Assembly (NCBI GenBank): GCA_938036915.1
Contig: CALHVV010000049.1
Coordinates: 1 to 22,608 of the forward strand
DNA length: 22,608 nt
Direction: 5' to 3'
Source of the DNA: an uncultured Candidatus Saccharibacteria bacterium
GTDB lineage: Bacteria > Patescibacteriota > Saccharimonadia > Saccharimonadales > Saccharimonadaceae
Of this stretch, positions 7,454 through 14,517 are shown in pieces (position 1 is the stretch's first letter; every line of letters starts with the position of its first letter). Under the pieces are notes generated by a model. It had not been told where the DNA came from. It made no database searches and was given only the letters and a program-made list of their open reading frames with translations. Made by a program: the position numbers and the translations under genes.

Positions 7454-7834
7454 TTATTTACTGATGTCAATAATCTTCTTTGATTTTGGAATAATAATCA
7501 GCCGTTTGGCTCGCTTGATATCATGAAATTCTTTCTTAAGTCGGGCAATATTAACTGCATCGGTTATTTTCGATCGACGAAGGTCAAAAATAATGTACTC
7601 AGATTGATGAATCGCAACCTTAAATGCGCGTTTGATAGTGTGTGGACTTCGGCCGATTGGACATTTCATCTCCCACCGCTTGTTGAGCATGATGATGTCT
7701 GGTGTATGGACTCCTTTTCGTTGATCGGGTGGAATGATTGTAATATCATAGCCTTGTTGTGTAAGATAGACAATAGTTGCATTCTCGTGGTGATGAAGAA
7801 TAACTCCATTTGTTGTGATAGACCCCTGCCTCAT
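7454..7834 (-). CDS. Orphan CdiA-CT-like nuclease (tRNase toxin domain)
   Basis: A 126-residue stand-alone protein that resembles the CdiA C-terminal tRNA-nuclease toxin family (PF18451 type). A PD-(D/E)xK-like arrangement is visible: H14-E17 in the first helix, KGVHTPDI with D46, and RWEMKCPIG with E55 and K57, then a helix with KRAFKVAIHQS and the strand IIFDLRR, typical of the family. In contact-dependent inhibition systems this domain is the tip of a large exoprotein; stand-alone copies occur in phages and mobile elements. Here there is no CdiA body, no CdiB transporter and no obvious immunity gene beside it, so toxin activity is inferred and a household nuclease role is possible. It is divergent from arcA. 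The ATG at 7834 is about 12 nt after the predicted transcription start. Confidence 0.65.
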   Translation of the reverse strand: MRQGSITTNGVILHHHENATIVYLTQQGYDITIIPPDQRKGVHTPDIIMLNKRWEMKCPIGRSPHTIKRAFKVAIHQSEYIIFDLRRSKITDAVNIARLKKEFHDIKRAKRLIIIPKSKKIIDISK

Positions 7835-7852
7835 ACAAAACCATGATAGACT

Positions 7853-7858
7853 ATTATA
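7853..7858 (-). promoter_or_regulatory. -10 box TATAAT for the CdiA-CT-like gene
   Basis: A perfect TATAAT on the minus strand, ending 18 bp before ATG 7834. No good -35 hexamer or Shine-Dalgarno sequence is visible. Confidence 0.45.
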
Positions 7859-7884
7859 GTAATAATAGCAAAAATAAGCTTTTG

Positions 7885-7898
7885 TGATTCATTATTCA
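7885..7898 (+). promoter_or_regulatory. ARG-box-like site upstream of arcA
   Basis: TGATTCATTATTCA matches the ArgR half-site pair TGAAT-N4-ATTCA at nine of ten positions. It lies 28 bp before the -35 box of the arginine deiminase operon, a sensible place for an arginine-responsive regulator. No argR gene is in this window, so this is only a candidate. Confidence 0.35.
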
Positions 7899-7926
7899 GT
7901 TTCATATTCGTGACACCTGTTATCCA

Positions 7927-7954
7927 TTGCACTTACCTCAGAACATGCTACAAT
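7927..7954 (+). promoter_or_regulatory. Promoter of the arginine deiminase operon
   Basis: TTGCAC (7927-7932), 16 bp, then TACAAT (7949-7954) with an upstream TG (extended -10). The predicted start is near 7961, giving a leader of about 29 nt that carries AGGGGG as Shine-Dalgarno sequence before GTG 7990. Confidence 0.65.
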
Positions 7955-7989
7955 GAAAGCATCAACTATAAGCCACACAGGGGGAAAAG

Positions 7990-9225
7990 GTGGACGATCC
8001 AATTCATATTACATCAGAGATTGGCCGGTTGAAGACAGTGCTCTTGCATCGGCCGGGTGAGGAGCTCGAGCATCTCACGCCAGAACATTTGCAGCGCCTA
8101 TTGTTTGACGATATTCCGTATCTCAAGGTTGCGCAGGAGGAGCATGATCGCTTTGCGGAGCTGCTCCGCTCGCGTGGGGTCGAAGTGTTGTACTTAGATG
8201 AACTTGCTGCCGAGGCACTCGCTGACGAAGCAGTGCGGCGGCAATTTGTTGTTGAGATGCTGGTGGCATCGAAGCAAGACAACCAACGCGCATCGCGGAC
8301 GCTTGCCGAGTATTTGCTGAGCATGGAGCCACGCCAGATGGTGCGTAAGCTGATGGCGGGGGTGCGTAAAGATGAGATTAGCCTGCCACCTGAGCAGCAG
8401 CAACTTCATACGATGGTGGCGCATGAGCAATACCCATTCTATCTCGACCCAATGCCAAACCTCTACTTTACGCGCGACCCAGCAGCGGCGATTGGCCAAG
8501 GTTTGACGATCAACAAGATGCACTGGCCAGCTCGGCGGCGTGAATCGCTCTTTATGCGCTATATTATCGACTTCCATCCACGCTTTGCTGGCAAGAATGT
8601 ACCGGTTTGGTATGATCGCAGCCAACCATTCTCGATTGAGGGCGGTGATGAGCTGGTGCTTAATAACCACACGATGGCGATTGGTATTAGCGAGCGCACC
8701 TCACCAGAAGCGATTGAGCTGATGGCGACGAAGCTCTTTGCCGGGTCGGACTTTGACACGGTGATTGCGCTTGAGATTCCTAAGAGTCACGCCTTTATGC
8801 ACCTCGACACCGTCTTTACGATGATTGACCATGACAAATTTACTATTCACCCTGAGATTCGAGGCTTTGAGGGGCGGATGAATATCTTCGTCTTGCATAA
8901 GGCAGACGGGCAGGCCTACCCAACCATTACCAAAGAACATAATCTTGAGCAGGTGCTTAGCCAAGCCCTTGGCGTGCCGTCGATTACCTTGATCGAATGC
9001 GGTGGCGGTGACGATATCGCTGCAGCGCGCGAGCAGTGGAATGACGGCAGCAATACCTTGGCGATTGCTCCTGGGGTGGTGGTCACCTACGACCGCAACT
9101 ACGTTACCAACCAAAAACTGCGTGAGGCAGGCGTCGAAGTGCTGGAGATTACTGGCTCGGAGCTTGGCCGGGGCCGTGGCGGGCCACGCTGCATGAGTAT
9201 GCCATTAATACGAGAGGATGTGTAA
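7990..9225 (+). CDS. arcA: Arginine deiminase
   Basis: A 411-residue enzyme that hydrolyses L-arginine to L-citrulline and ammonia, the first step of the arginine deiminase pathway. Family landmarks are visible: TVLLHRPGEE (16-25), NLYFTRDP (157-164) with D163, the substrate-binding EGGD (217-220), HLDTVFTMID with catalytic H271 and D273, and the C-terminal GGPRCMSMP with nucleophile C401. Length and motif spacing are normal, so the enzyme should be active. The start is GTG 7990, preceded by AGGGGG at suitable spacing. Its TAA directly abuts the arcB ATG. An extended -10 promoter and an ARG-box-like site lie upstream. In an organism with reduced biosynthesis this pathway supplies ATP and neutralises acid. 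Confidence 0.97.
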   Translation: MDDPIHITSEIGRLKTVLLHRPGEELEHLTPEHLQRLLFDDIPYLKVAQEEHDRFAELLRSRGVEVLYLDELAAEALADEAVRRQFVVEMLVASKQDNQRASRTLAEYLLSMEPRQMVRKLMAGVRKDEISLPPEQQQLHTMVAHEQYPFYLDPMPNLYFTRDPAAAIGQGLTINKMHWPARRRESLFMRYIIDFHPRFAGKNVPVWYDRSQPFSIEGGDELVLNNHTMAIGISERTSPEAIELMATKLFAGSDFDTVIALEIPKSHAFMHLDTVFTMIDHDKFTIHPEIRGFEGRMNIFVLHKADGQAYPTITKEHNLEQVLSQALGVPSITLIECGGGDDIAAAREQWNDGSNTLAIAPGVVVTYDRNYVTNQKLREAGVEVLEITGSELGRGRGGPRCMSMPLIREDV

Positions 9226-10221
9226 ATGAACCTACCAACCAATCTAAAAAACCGCTCATTCTTAGCCCTGAAGGACTTTTCATCAGAGGAAATTCGGCAG
9301 ATGCTCGACACTGCGCACGAGCTCAAGAAGCTCAAGCGCGAGGGTGTGCCGCACCGCTTACATGAGGGTAAGCAGGTTGCGCTCTTGTTTGAGAAGAACT
9401 CGACCCGTACGCGCTGCGCCTTTACGGTAGCGGCCAATGACCTTGGCGTTGCACCGGAGTTTCTTGGCAAAGATGACATCCAGCTCGGCAAAAAGGAGTC
9501 GGTTGAGGACACTGCGAAGGTGCTGGGCCGGATGTTTGATGGGATTGAGTTCCGTGGCTTTAAGCACTCGACGGTGGAAGACCTGGCCAAGCACGCTGGT
9601 GTACCCGTATGGAATGGTTTGACCGATCAGTTCCACCCAACGCAGATTTTGGCCGACTTCATGACACTCGAGGAGCATGGTGGGCCGCTGGCTGGCACAA
9701 AGCTGGTTTTTGTCGGTGATGGGCGCAACAATATGGCCAATAGCCTGATGATTGGCTCGGCCAAGATGGGCGTCGACTTCCGTATCCTTGCACCAGCTGA
9801 GCTGCACCCCAGTAACGAGCTGGTTGATCTCGCTCGGGCAATTGCCGCCGAGACTGGCGCGCAGATTACCGTGACGGATGATCGCGCGACGGCTCTGGAG
9901 GGAGCAGACGCAATCTACACCGATGTGTGGGTGTCGATGGGTGAGGAGGCGCAGTTCGCTGAGCGGATTGCTTTGCTCAGGCCCTACCAGGTAAATCGTG
10001 CGATGCTCGATGAAACGCACAATCCAAACGTTAAGTTCTTGCACTGTTTACCGGCCTTCCACGATCTCAACACCGAGACGGGGCTGAAGATCTACCAAGA
10101 CTACGGCCTCGAGAGTATGGAAGTGACAGACGAGGTGTTCCGGAGCGAGCACAGTGTGGTCTTCGACGAAGCGGAGAACCGCATGCATACGATCAAGGCA
10201 GTGATGGCACTGACGTTATAA
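9226..10221 (+). CDS. arcB: Ornithine carbamoyltransferase (catabolic)
   Basis: A 331-residue enzyme that converts citrulline and phosphate to ornithine and carbamoyl phosphate in the direction used here. The carbamoyl-phosphate site STRTR (59-63) is intact, as are DQFHPTQ, which contacts the carbamoyl group, DVWVSMGEE, and HCLPAFHD with the ornithine-loop Cys. Length is normal. The gene begins immediately after the arcA stop with no intergenic base, so the two are co-translated. Sequence alone cannot separate anabolic from catabolic forms; operon context gives the catabolic assignment. A 31-bp gap leads to arcD. Confidence 0.96.
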   Translation: MNLPTNLKNRSFLALKDFSSEEIRQMLDTAHELKKLKREGVPHRLHEGKQVALLFEKNSTRTRCAFTVAANDLGVAPEFLGKDDIQLGKKESVEDTAKVLGRMFDGIEFRGFKHSTVEDLAKHAGVPVWNGLTDQFHPTQILADFMTLEEHGGPLAGTKLVFVGDGRNNMANSLMIGSAKMGVDFRILAPAELHPSNELVDLARAIAAETGAQITVTDDRATALEGADAIYTDVWVSMGEEAQFAERIALLRPYQVNRAMLDETHNPNVKFLHCLPAFHDLNTETGLKIYQDYGLESMEVTDEVFRSEHSVVFDEAENRMHTIKAVMALTL

Positions 10222-10230
10222 CAAAGTAAC

Positions 10231-10249
10231 TGAGGCATAGGGGGCCTCA
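10231..10249 (+). promoter_or_regulatory. Hairpin presenting the arcD Shine-Dalgarno sequence
   Basis: TGAGGC (10231-10236) and GCCTCA (10244-10249) form a perfect 6-bp stem around loop ATAGGGG. The Shine-Dalgarno AGGGGG occupies the loop and the first base of the 3' stem, 8 nt before ATG 10253. It could modulate arcD translation. Confidence 0.4.
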
Positions 10250-10252
10250 CAT

Positions 10253-11728
10253 ATGACAACACAACAAACACAACAAGAGAGCAAGCTGGGATGGCGATCA
10301 CTCACCGGGCTTGTCATCGGCAGTATGATTGGGGCTGGTATCTTCAATCTTGTCCGTAATACTGCAGAGTCGGCTGGGCCACTGGCGACCATTATTGCTT
10401 GGCTCGTTACTGGGGTGGGGATGGTATTCCTTGTCCTGAGTTTTCGCAACCTTGCCGAAAAGCGCCCCGACCTTGACGCTGGCATCTATAGCTATGCCGA
10501 GGCAGGGTTTGGCAAATATGTTGGGTTCAACTCGGCTTGGGGGTATTGGATCTCGGCCTGGATTGGCAACATCGCCTATGCTGTAACGGCCTTCTCGGCG
10601 CTTGGCTATTTCTTCCCGCAGCTGTTTGCTGATGGCCAAAACTGGGCTTCGGCGATTGGTATGTCAGTCTTGCTCTGGGGCGTGCACTGCCTGATTCTCA
10701 GAGGTGTGCGCACGGCGAGTGCGGTGAACTTGCTTATTACGATTGCCAAGATTGTTCCACTGATGGTCTTCCTTGTGGCGATTATTGCCGCCTTTAAGCT
10801 CGATATATTCTCGAAGGATCTCTGGGGCTTGGCTGGCAGTAATTTCAGTCTTGGGTCGGTGCTCAGCCAGGTGCAGAGCATGATGATCGTTACCGTCTGG
10901 GTGTTCATTGGCATCGAGGGTGCGGTTGTGTTCTCGGGCCGAGCTAAGCAGCGCAGCGATGTCGTCAAGGCGACCTTCATTGGCTTTGCTGCCGTGCTTG
11001 CGCTCTATGTCTTGATGACCGTTCTCGCCTTTGGCGTGGCAACGCAGCCAGAGCTGGCTGGTCTTAAAGACCCAGCGATGGCACTCTTGCTTGAGAAGGT
11101 GGTTGGGCCGTGGGGTGCCTGGCTAGTTAATAGTGGCTTGATCATTGCGGTGCTCGGTGGCTGGCTGGCCTGGACGATGTTTGCAGCTGAGCTGCCCTAC
11201 CAAGCGGCAAAGGTTGGCACTTTTCCGACGTTTTTTGCCAAAGAGAACAAGGTTGGCGTGCCAAAGAACTCGCTGCTGGTGACCAACGCTTTGGTGCAGT
11301 TCTTTATCCTGACGATACCGCTGACAAGTGGCTCGGTGTATAACATTGGTATTGCGATTGCGACATCGGCAATTTTGGTGCCTTATGCCTTGACGGCCTT
11401 CTATCAGCTGAAGTACTCGGCTCTCGAGAAGCCAGAAACGAAGGGCCGGGCGGCCAATATCTTGATTGGTGTGATGGCTAGTGTGTATAGCGTCTGGCTG
11501 GTCTATGCCGCCGGGGTAGAGAACTTGCTGGTGACAGTGTTCTTGTATGTGCCGGGTATTGTGGTCTATGGCCTCATGCGCAAGCAGCAGGGCAAGAAGC
11601 CGTTTACGGCGCTTGAGTGGCTGCTTGTCGCAGCACTGCTGCTGGCGCTGGCTTATGCGCTATTCCAGCTGCTGACTGGCGGGCTGGATAAGACACTTGG
11701 CATTACGATGCCGAAGCTGTTTAACTAA
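10253..11728 (+). CDS. arcD: Arginine/ornithine antiporter, APA superfamily
   Basis: A 491-residue, very hydrophobic protein with about twelve to thirteen predicted membrane helices. The N-terminal GSMIGAGIF (23-31) is the substrate-backbone-binding motif of the amino acid-polyamine-organocation superfamily. The ArcD/ArcE branch of this superfamily exchanges extracellular arginine for intracellular ornithine without energy cost, which suits its place directly behind arcB. ATG 10253 follows AGGGGG by 8 nt. The protein would sit in the cytoplasmic membrane and feed ArcA. A citrulline/ornithine or lysine exchanger cannot be excluded from sequence, but the operon makes arginine/ornithine exchange by far the most likely. 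Confidence 0.94.
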   Translation: MTTQQTQQESKLGWRSLTGLVIGSMIGAGIFNLVRNTAESAGPLATIIAWLVTGVGMVFLVLSFRNLAEKRPDLDAGIYSYAEAGFGKYVGFNSAWGYWISAWIGNIAYAVTAFSALGYFFPQLFADGQNWASAIGMSVLLWGVHCLILRGVRTASAVNLLITIAKIVPLMVFLVAIIAAFKLDIFSKDLWGLAGSNFSLGSVLSQVQSMMIVTVWVFIGIEGAVVFSGRAKQRSDVVKATFIGFAAVLALYVLMTVLAFGVATQPELAGLKDPAMALLLEKVVGPWGAWLVNSGLIIAVLGGWLAWTMFAAELPYQAAKVGTFPTFFAKENKVGVPKNSLLVTNALVQFFILTIPLTSGSVYNIGIAIATSAILVPYALTAFYQLKYSALEKPETKGRAANILIGVMASVYSVWLVYAAGVENLLVTVFLYVPGIVVYGLMRKQQGKKPFTALEWLLVAALLLALAYALFQLLTGGLDKTLGITMPKLFN

Positions 11729-11737
11729 TGAGGAGCC

Positions 11738-11769
11738 ATGCGGTGCGCCAAGAATAGGGCGCACCGCAT
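11738..11769 (+). other. Perfect 12-bp intercistronic hairpin
   Basis: ATGCGGTGCGCC (11738-11749) and GGCGCACCGCAT (11758-11769) are exact complements around loop AAGAATAG. No U-run follows, so full termination is unlikely. A stem of this strength between arcD and the next gene could stabilise the upstream mRNA or lower downstream expression. Confidence 0.7.
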
Positions 11770-11792
11770 TGATAATAAGAGAAAGGAGTGTG

Positions 11793-12566
11793 ATGTTTCA
11801 TTACGCGATTACCCGCCGACCAAGCCGTAGCTTGATCAACGGCATTAGCCAGACGCCGGAGAAGGGGAAGCCAGACTATGAGCGAGCAATGCAGCAGTAC
11901 GACCAGTACGTTGCGCTGCTCCGCCAGTGCGGCCTTGAGGTGACGGTCTTGGAGCCCAATGAGGAGTATCCGGATAGCGTCTTTATTGAGGATAATGCTC
12001 TATGTACGCCGCATGGGGTGGCGATTTTGTCGCGGCCTGGGGCGGAGAGTCGGCGCGGTGAGGCGAGCTTGCCCGATTTGCGCCAGGCGCTCAGCCAGCA
12101 TTATGATACGATTGAGCAGGTCGAGGCACCGGGTACTGTCGACCCTGGCGATATTATGATGGTGGGCGACCACTACTATATTGGTCTGAGCCACCGCACC
12201 AACCAAGCGGCAGCCGAGCAGATCACTGCTATCCTTGAGCGCTATGGCATGACGGCCGAGACGGTTGAGGTGACAGGGATTCTGCACCTGAAGGATGATG
12301 TGGTTTACTTAGACGACAACAACCTGATCGTTGCCAAGGCGTATGAGCATCACCCAGCTTTTGCACCATTTAACAAGCTGGTGGTGGATGACGATGAGTA
12401 CTATGCGGTGAATAGCTTGTGGATTAACGGCACGGTGATTGTGCCGCAGGGCTTTCCCAAGATTGAGCAGCAGATCCGCGACTGTGGCTACCACGTGGAA
12501 CTAATCGATACCAGTGAATTTGAGAAAATAACCGGCAGTTTGACCTGCATGTCGTTGAGGTTTTAG
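11793..12566 (+). CDS. Dimethylarginine dimethylaminohydrolase-like enzyme (guanidino-modifying superfamily)
   Basis: A 257-residue protein that strongly resembles bacterial DDAH such as the Pseudomonas aeruginosa enzyme as I remember it. Visible motifs are PDSVFIED (60-67), SRPGAESRRGE (80-90), PGTVDPGDIMMVGDHYYIG (113-131) with acidic D117, HLKDD with catalytic H165, DDNNL, and the C-terminal SLTCMSLRF with nucleophile C252. DDAH converts mono- and dimethylarginine to citrulline and a methylamine. Between arcD and arcC it could feed citrulline from host methylarginines into ArcB. The start was set at ATG 11793 because AAAGGAG precedes it and family members begin MF(K/H)xxI. The classic catalytic Glu is Asp here, which is tolerated in human DDAH. 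A second arginine deiminase-like activity is the alternative. Confidence 0.88.
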   Translation: MFHYAITRRPSRSLINGISQTPEKGKPDYERAMQQYDQYVALLRQCGLEVTVLEPNEEYPDSVFIEDNALCTPHGVAILSRPGAESRRGEASLPDLRQALSQHYDTIEQVEAPGTVDPGDIMMVGDHYYIGLSHRTNQAAAEQITAILERYGMTAETVEVTGILHLKDDVVYLDDNNLIVAKAYEHHPAFAPFNKLVVDDDEYYAVNSLWINGTVIVPQGFPKIEQQIRDCGYHVELIDTSEFEKITGSLTCMSLRF

Positions 12567-12567
12567 G

Positions 12568-13509
12568 ATGAGTACAATTGTGATTGCATTGGGTGGTAAC
12601 GCCCTCCAAAGACAAGGTGAAGCAAGTGCGGCTGCGCAGCAGCGAGTGGCGAGCGAGACGGCGGCTCAGCTAGTGCCGCTGATTGAGGCCGGGCATCGGC
12701 TTGTGATCGTCCACGGCAATGGGCCGCAGGTGGGGAATATCGTGCTCCACGAGGAGGCGATTAACACTCCTGAGGTGCCGACGATGCCACTTGATACATG
12801 TGGCGCGATGAGCCAAGGGGAGATCGGCTACTGGCTGCAGCAGGCGCTGACGAATGAGTTTGCCCGCCGTGGTATGCCAAACCACGCCGTGACGATGGTG
12901 ACGCAGACGGTGGTGGATGCGAATGACCCAGCGTTTGCAAATCCTACCAAGCCAATCGGGGTCTTTTATGCCTCCGAGGCCGAAGCGCAGCAGTCCGCCG
13001 CTGGGCGCGATTTCGTCTTTAAAGAAGATGCGGGGCGAGGCTGGCGCCGCGTCGTGCCATCGCCACGGCCGCAGCGCGTAGTCGAAGAAGGTGCGGTGCG
13101 TGCCTTGCTTGATGCTGGCTTGACCGTTGTGACGGCTGGCGGCGGCGGCATTCCGGTGGTTGAGAATGAGGCGCAGGGTATGGCCGGCGTCGAGGCGGTG
13201 ATCGATAAGGACTTTACCGCTGCGGTGGTAGCTGATGCGATTGATGCTGAAGCTTTGGTAATTCTCACGGCTGTCGATAACGCGATGGTCGACTATGGTA
13301 CGCCGCAGGCCCGTGCGATTGGCCGGACGACCAGCCAGGAGATGCACGCCTATGCCGAGCAGGGGCAGTTTGCGTCGGGTAGTATGCTACCGAAGGTGCA
13401 GGCCGCGCTCAATTTCGTGGCAAAGCCTGGTCGGCGCGCTATCATTGCCAACCTAGAGCATGCTGCAGCCGCTGTGGCCGGTGAGCAAGGGACGATTATT
13501 GTGTCGTAA
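12568..13509 (+). CDS. arcC: Carbamate kinase
   Basis: A 313-residue enzyme that transfers phosphate from carbamoyl phosphate to ADP, giving ATP, CO2 and ammonia: the energy-yielding last step of the pathway. It has the amino-acid-kinase motifs of the family: ALGGNAL (7-13), VHGNGPQVGN, EDAGRGWRRVVPSPRP, TAGGGGIPVV, the lysine in VIDKDFTAA, LTAVDNA and the C-terminal FASGSMLPKVQAA. Length is normal. ATG 12568 lies one base after the preceding stop, so translation is coupled. A strong intrinsic terminator follows about 20 bp after the stop, closing the operon. Confidence 0.96.
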   Translation: MSTIVIALGGNALQRQGEASAAAQQRVASETAAQLVPLIEAGHRLVIVHGNGPQVGNIVLHEEAINTPEVPTMPLDTCGAMSQGEIGYWLQQALTNEFARRGMPNHAVTMVTQTVVDANDPAFANPTKPIGVFYASEAEAQQSAAGRDFVFKEDAGRGWRRVVPSPRPQRVVEEGAVRALLDAGLTVVTAGGGGIPVVENEAQGMAGVEAVIDKDFTAAVVADAIDAEALVILTAVDNAMVDYGTPQARAIGRTTSQEMHAYAEQGQFASGSMLPKVQAALNFVAKPGRRAIIANLEHAAAAVAGEQGTIIVS

Positions 13510-13529
13510 GCGTCGTAAAGGAAAAGATA

Positions 13530-13570
13530 ATGAGACACCGGCATAGAAAAGCCAGTGTCTCATTTGATTT
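13530..13570 (+). terminator. Intrinsic terminator of the arc operon
   Basis: ATGAGACACCGGC (13530-13542) pairs with GCCAGTGTCTCAT (13551-13563) with one C-A mismatch, loop ATAGAAAA, followed by TTGATTT. It sits about 20 bp past the arcC stop. Confidence 0.85.
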
Positions 13571-13590
13571 AGTCGTGCGTGGCGCTTGTG

Positions 13591-13830
13591 CTAGGCGGCT
13601 TGAGAGGGCTGCTCTAAGCGGTCGAAGTCGATGCTGCGTGTCACTTGGCGTGAGCCCTCGGTTTGAACTATCCGGAATTTCCGGATAGTTGCCTCACGCT
13701 CCAGTTCACCAGAGGAGAAGACATTCCCGAGGTGCTCGCTGATGGTGCGTACGTCAACGTCGAACAGCTCGGCCATCCGGCGCTGTGTTAGCCGGGTTGT
13801 CTGAAAAGACGTATCAAGACGATGATGTAA
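13591..13830 (-). pseudogene. RhuM-family gene relic (virulence RhuM/ORF6N-like DNA-binding region)
   Basis: The minus-strand frame is open from 13830 (after a TAG) to a TAG at 13591. It reads RLDTSFQTTRLTQRRMAELF, then DVDVRTISEHLGNVFSSGEL, then EREATIRKFRIVQTEGSRQV and TRSIDF. This is the characteristic N-terminal helix-turn-helix region of RhuM family proteins (PF13310 type, full length about 300 residues or more). The motif LTQRRMAEL is preceded by family sequence with no start codon, and the frame loses family resemblance after SIDF, ending DRLEQPSQAA. Both ends are therefore missing. ATG 13776 would give a 61-residue peptide, but it cuts into the conserved block. RhuM genes are common cargo of mobile islands; this remnant marks the left edge of the accessory region. 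Confidence 0.7.
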
Positions 13831-14121
13831 CTACCTGTACCTGGTATGAACAAGATAAAGAGAGACTATATACACTATCCCAGAAAAAGACCAGCAAGAT
13901 TCCAACTCGTGAAGATATATGACAAGAAAGAACATGTATAGTTATCCTAAAAGTAAGTGAAAGGCGTTTTTAGAGCAGTAATGGGAAAAGTGGTGTCAGA
14001 TTATGGCGAAGTGTAAAAACATCATGTAAGGCTTATAAGTTGCAGTATGAGAAAAATCATTGCATGTATGATAAAATGATAATGATATTGTAATAAGCTC
14101 AGTTATAAAGAGAGAATATAA
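13831..14121. other. AT-rich intergenic segment, left flank of foreign DNA
   Basis: Base composition drops sharply after the RhuM relic. I see no gene with a usable start. A short unstarted frame around 13975-14096 ends at TAA. Several AT-rich hexamers before 14122 could serve as promoters for the next gene, but none stands out. Confidence 0.5.
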
Positions 14122-14445
14122 ATGAGAATTCAATTTACCGTAACCGATGAAGAACTGAAAACTTTAACGAAAAAAGCAATAGAGGGTAATTACCCAAGTG
14201 TGAGTGAGTATTGTAAGTGCAGCAGTCTACAAGAAGATACAAGCTATGTCACACTGTATAATACCCTACTCAATACAATAAGCTCTTTGCCGAAGGGAAA
14301 AGAGTTTGTTTTAAGGGAATTAATCGCAACACCGCCGGCTTTGATAGGCAGATGGTTTTATGAAAATGTAAATAATGGACTTGTAAAGAATGTGGAACAC
14401 ATCGGGAAAGCTGACGGTGGAATAGAAAAATATAAGAGAATATGA
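14122..14445 (+). CDS. DUF1413-like small protein
   Basis: A 107-residue protein that resembles DUF1413 proteins found in Firmicutes genomes and their mobile elements. The N-terminal part (MRIQFTVTDEELKTLTKKA, then YPSVSEYCK) looks like a ribbon-helix-helix or CopG-type start. The C-terminal part (about 43-107) has the family-typical LPKGKEFVLRELI, PPALIGRWFYENVNNG and VEHIGKADGG segments, likely a small winged-helix-like domain. The function of the family is not established; DNA binding is an inference. The codon usage is AT-rich, unlike the flanking arc operon, and points to transfer from a low-GC Gram-positive. A weak AGAGAG precedes ATG 14122. The ORF6N gene follows after 72 bp in the same direction. 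Confidence 0.65.
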   Translation: MRIQFTVTDEELKTLTKKAIEGNYPSVSEYCKCSSLQEDTSYVTLYNTLLNTISSLPKGKEFVLRELIATPPALIGRWFYENVNNGLVKNVEHIGKADGGIEKYKRI

Positions 14446-14504
14446 TGTTGATTTCAAATAGCTTATAGTGCGTATCAGATTGGAAAAGATATTGAGATAA
14501 TTGT

Positions 14505-14511
14505 GGAGGTG
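14505..14511 (+). promoter_or_regulatory. Shine-Dalgarno GGAGGTG fixing the ORF6N start
   Basis: GGAGGTG lies 6 nt before ATG 14518, which decides that start over the in-frame GTG at 14503. The GTG sits within or before the ribosome site. Confidence 0.75.
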
Positions 14512-14517
14512 CATTTC

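Noticed and set aside
9358..10044. Minus-strand frame of 228 codons within arcB
   Set aside because: It is a shadow of arcB codon bias; STRTR, HPTQ and HCLP motifs fix the plus strand as coding.
11697..11792. Upstream extension of the DDAH-like protein by 32 residues
   Set aside because: It would overlap the end of arcD and the 12-bp hairpin. AAAGGAG and family alignment point to ATG 11793.
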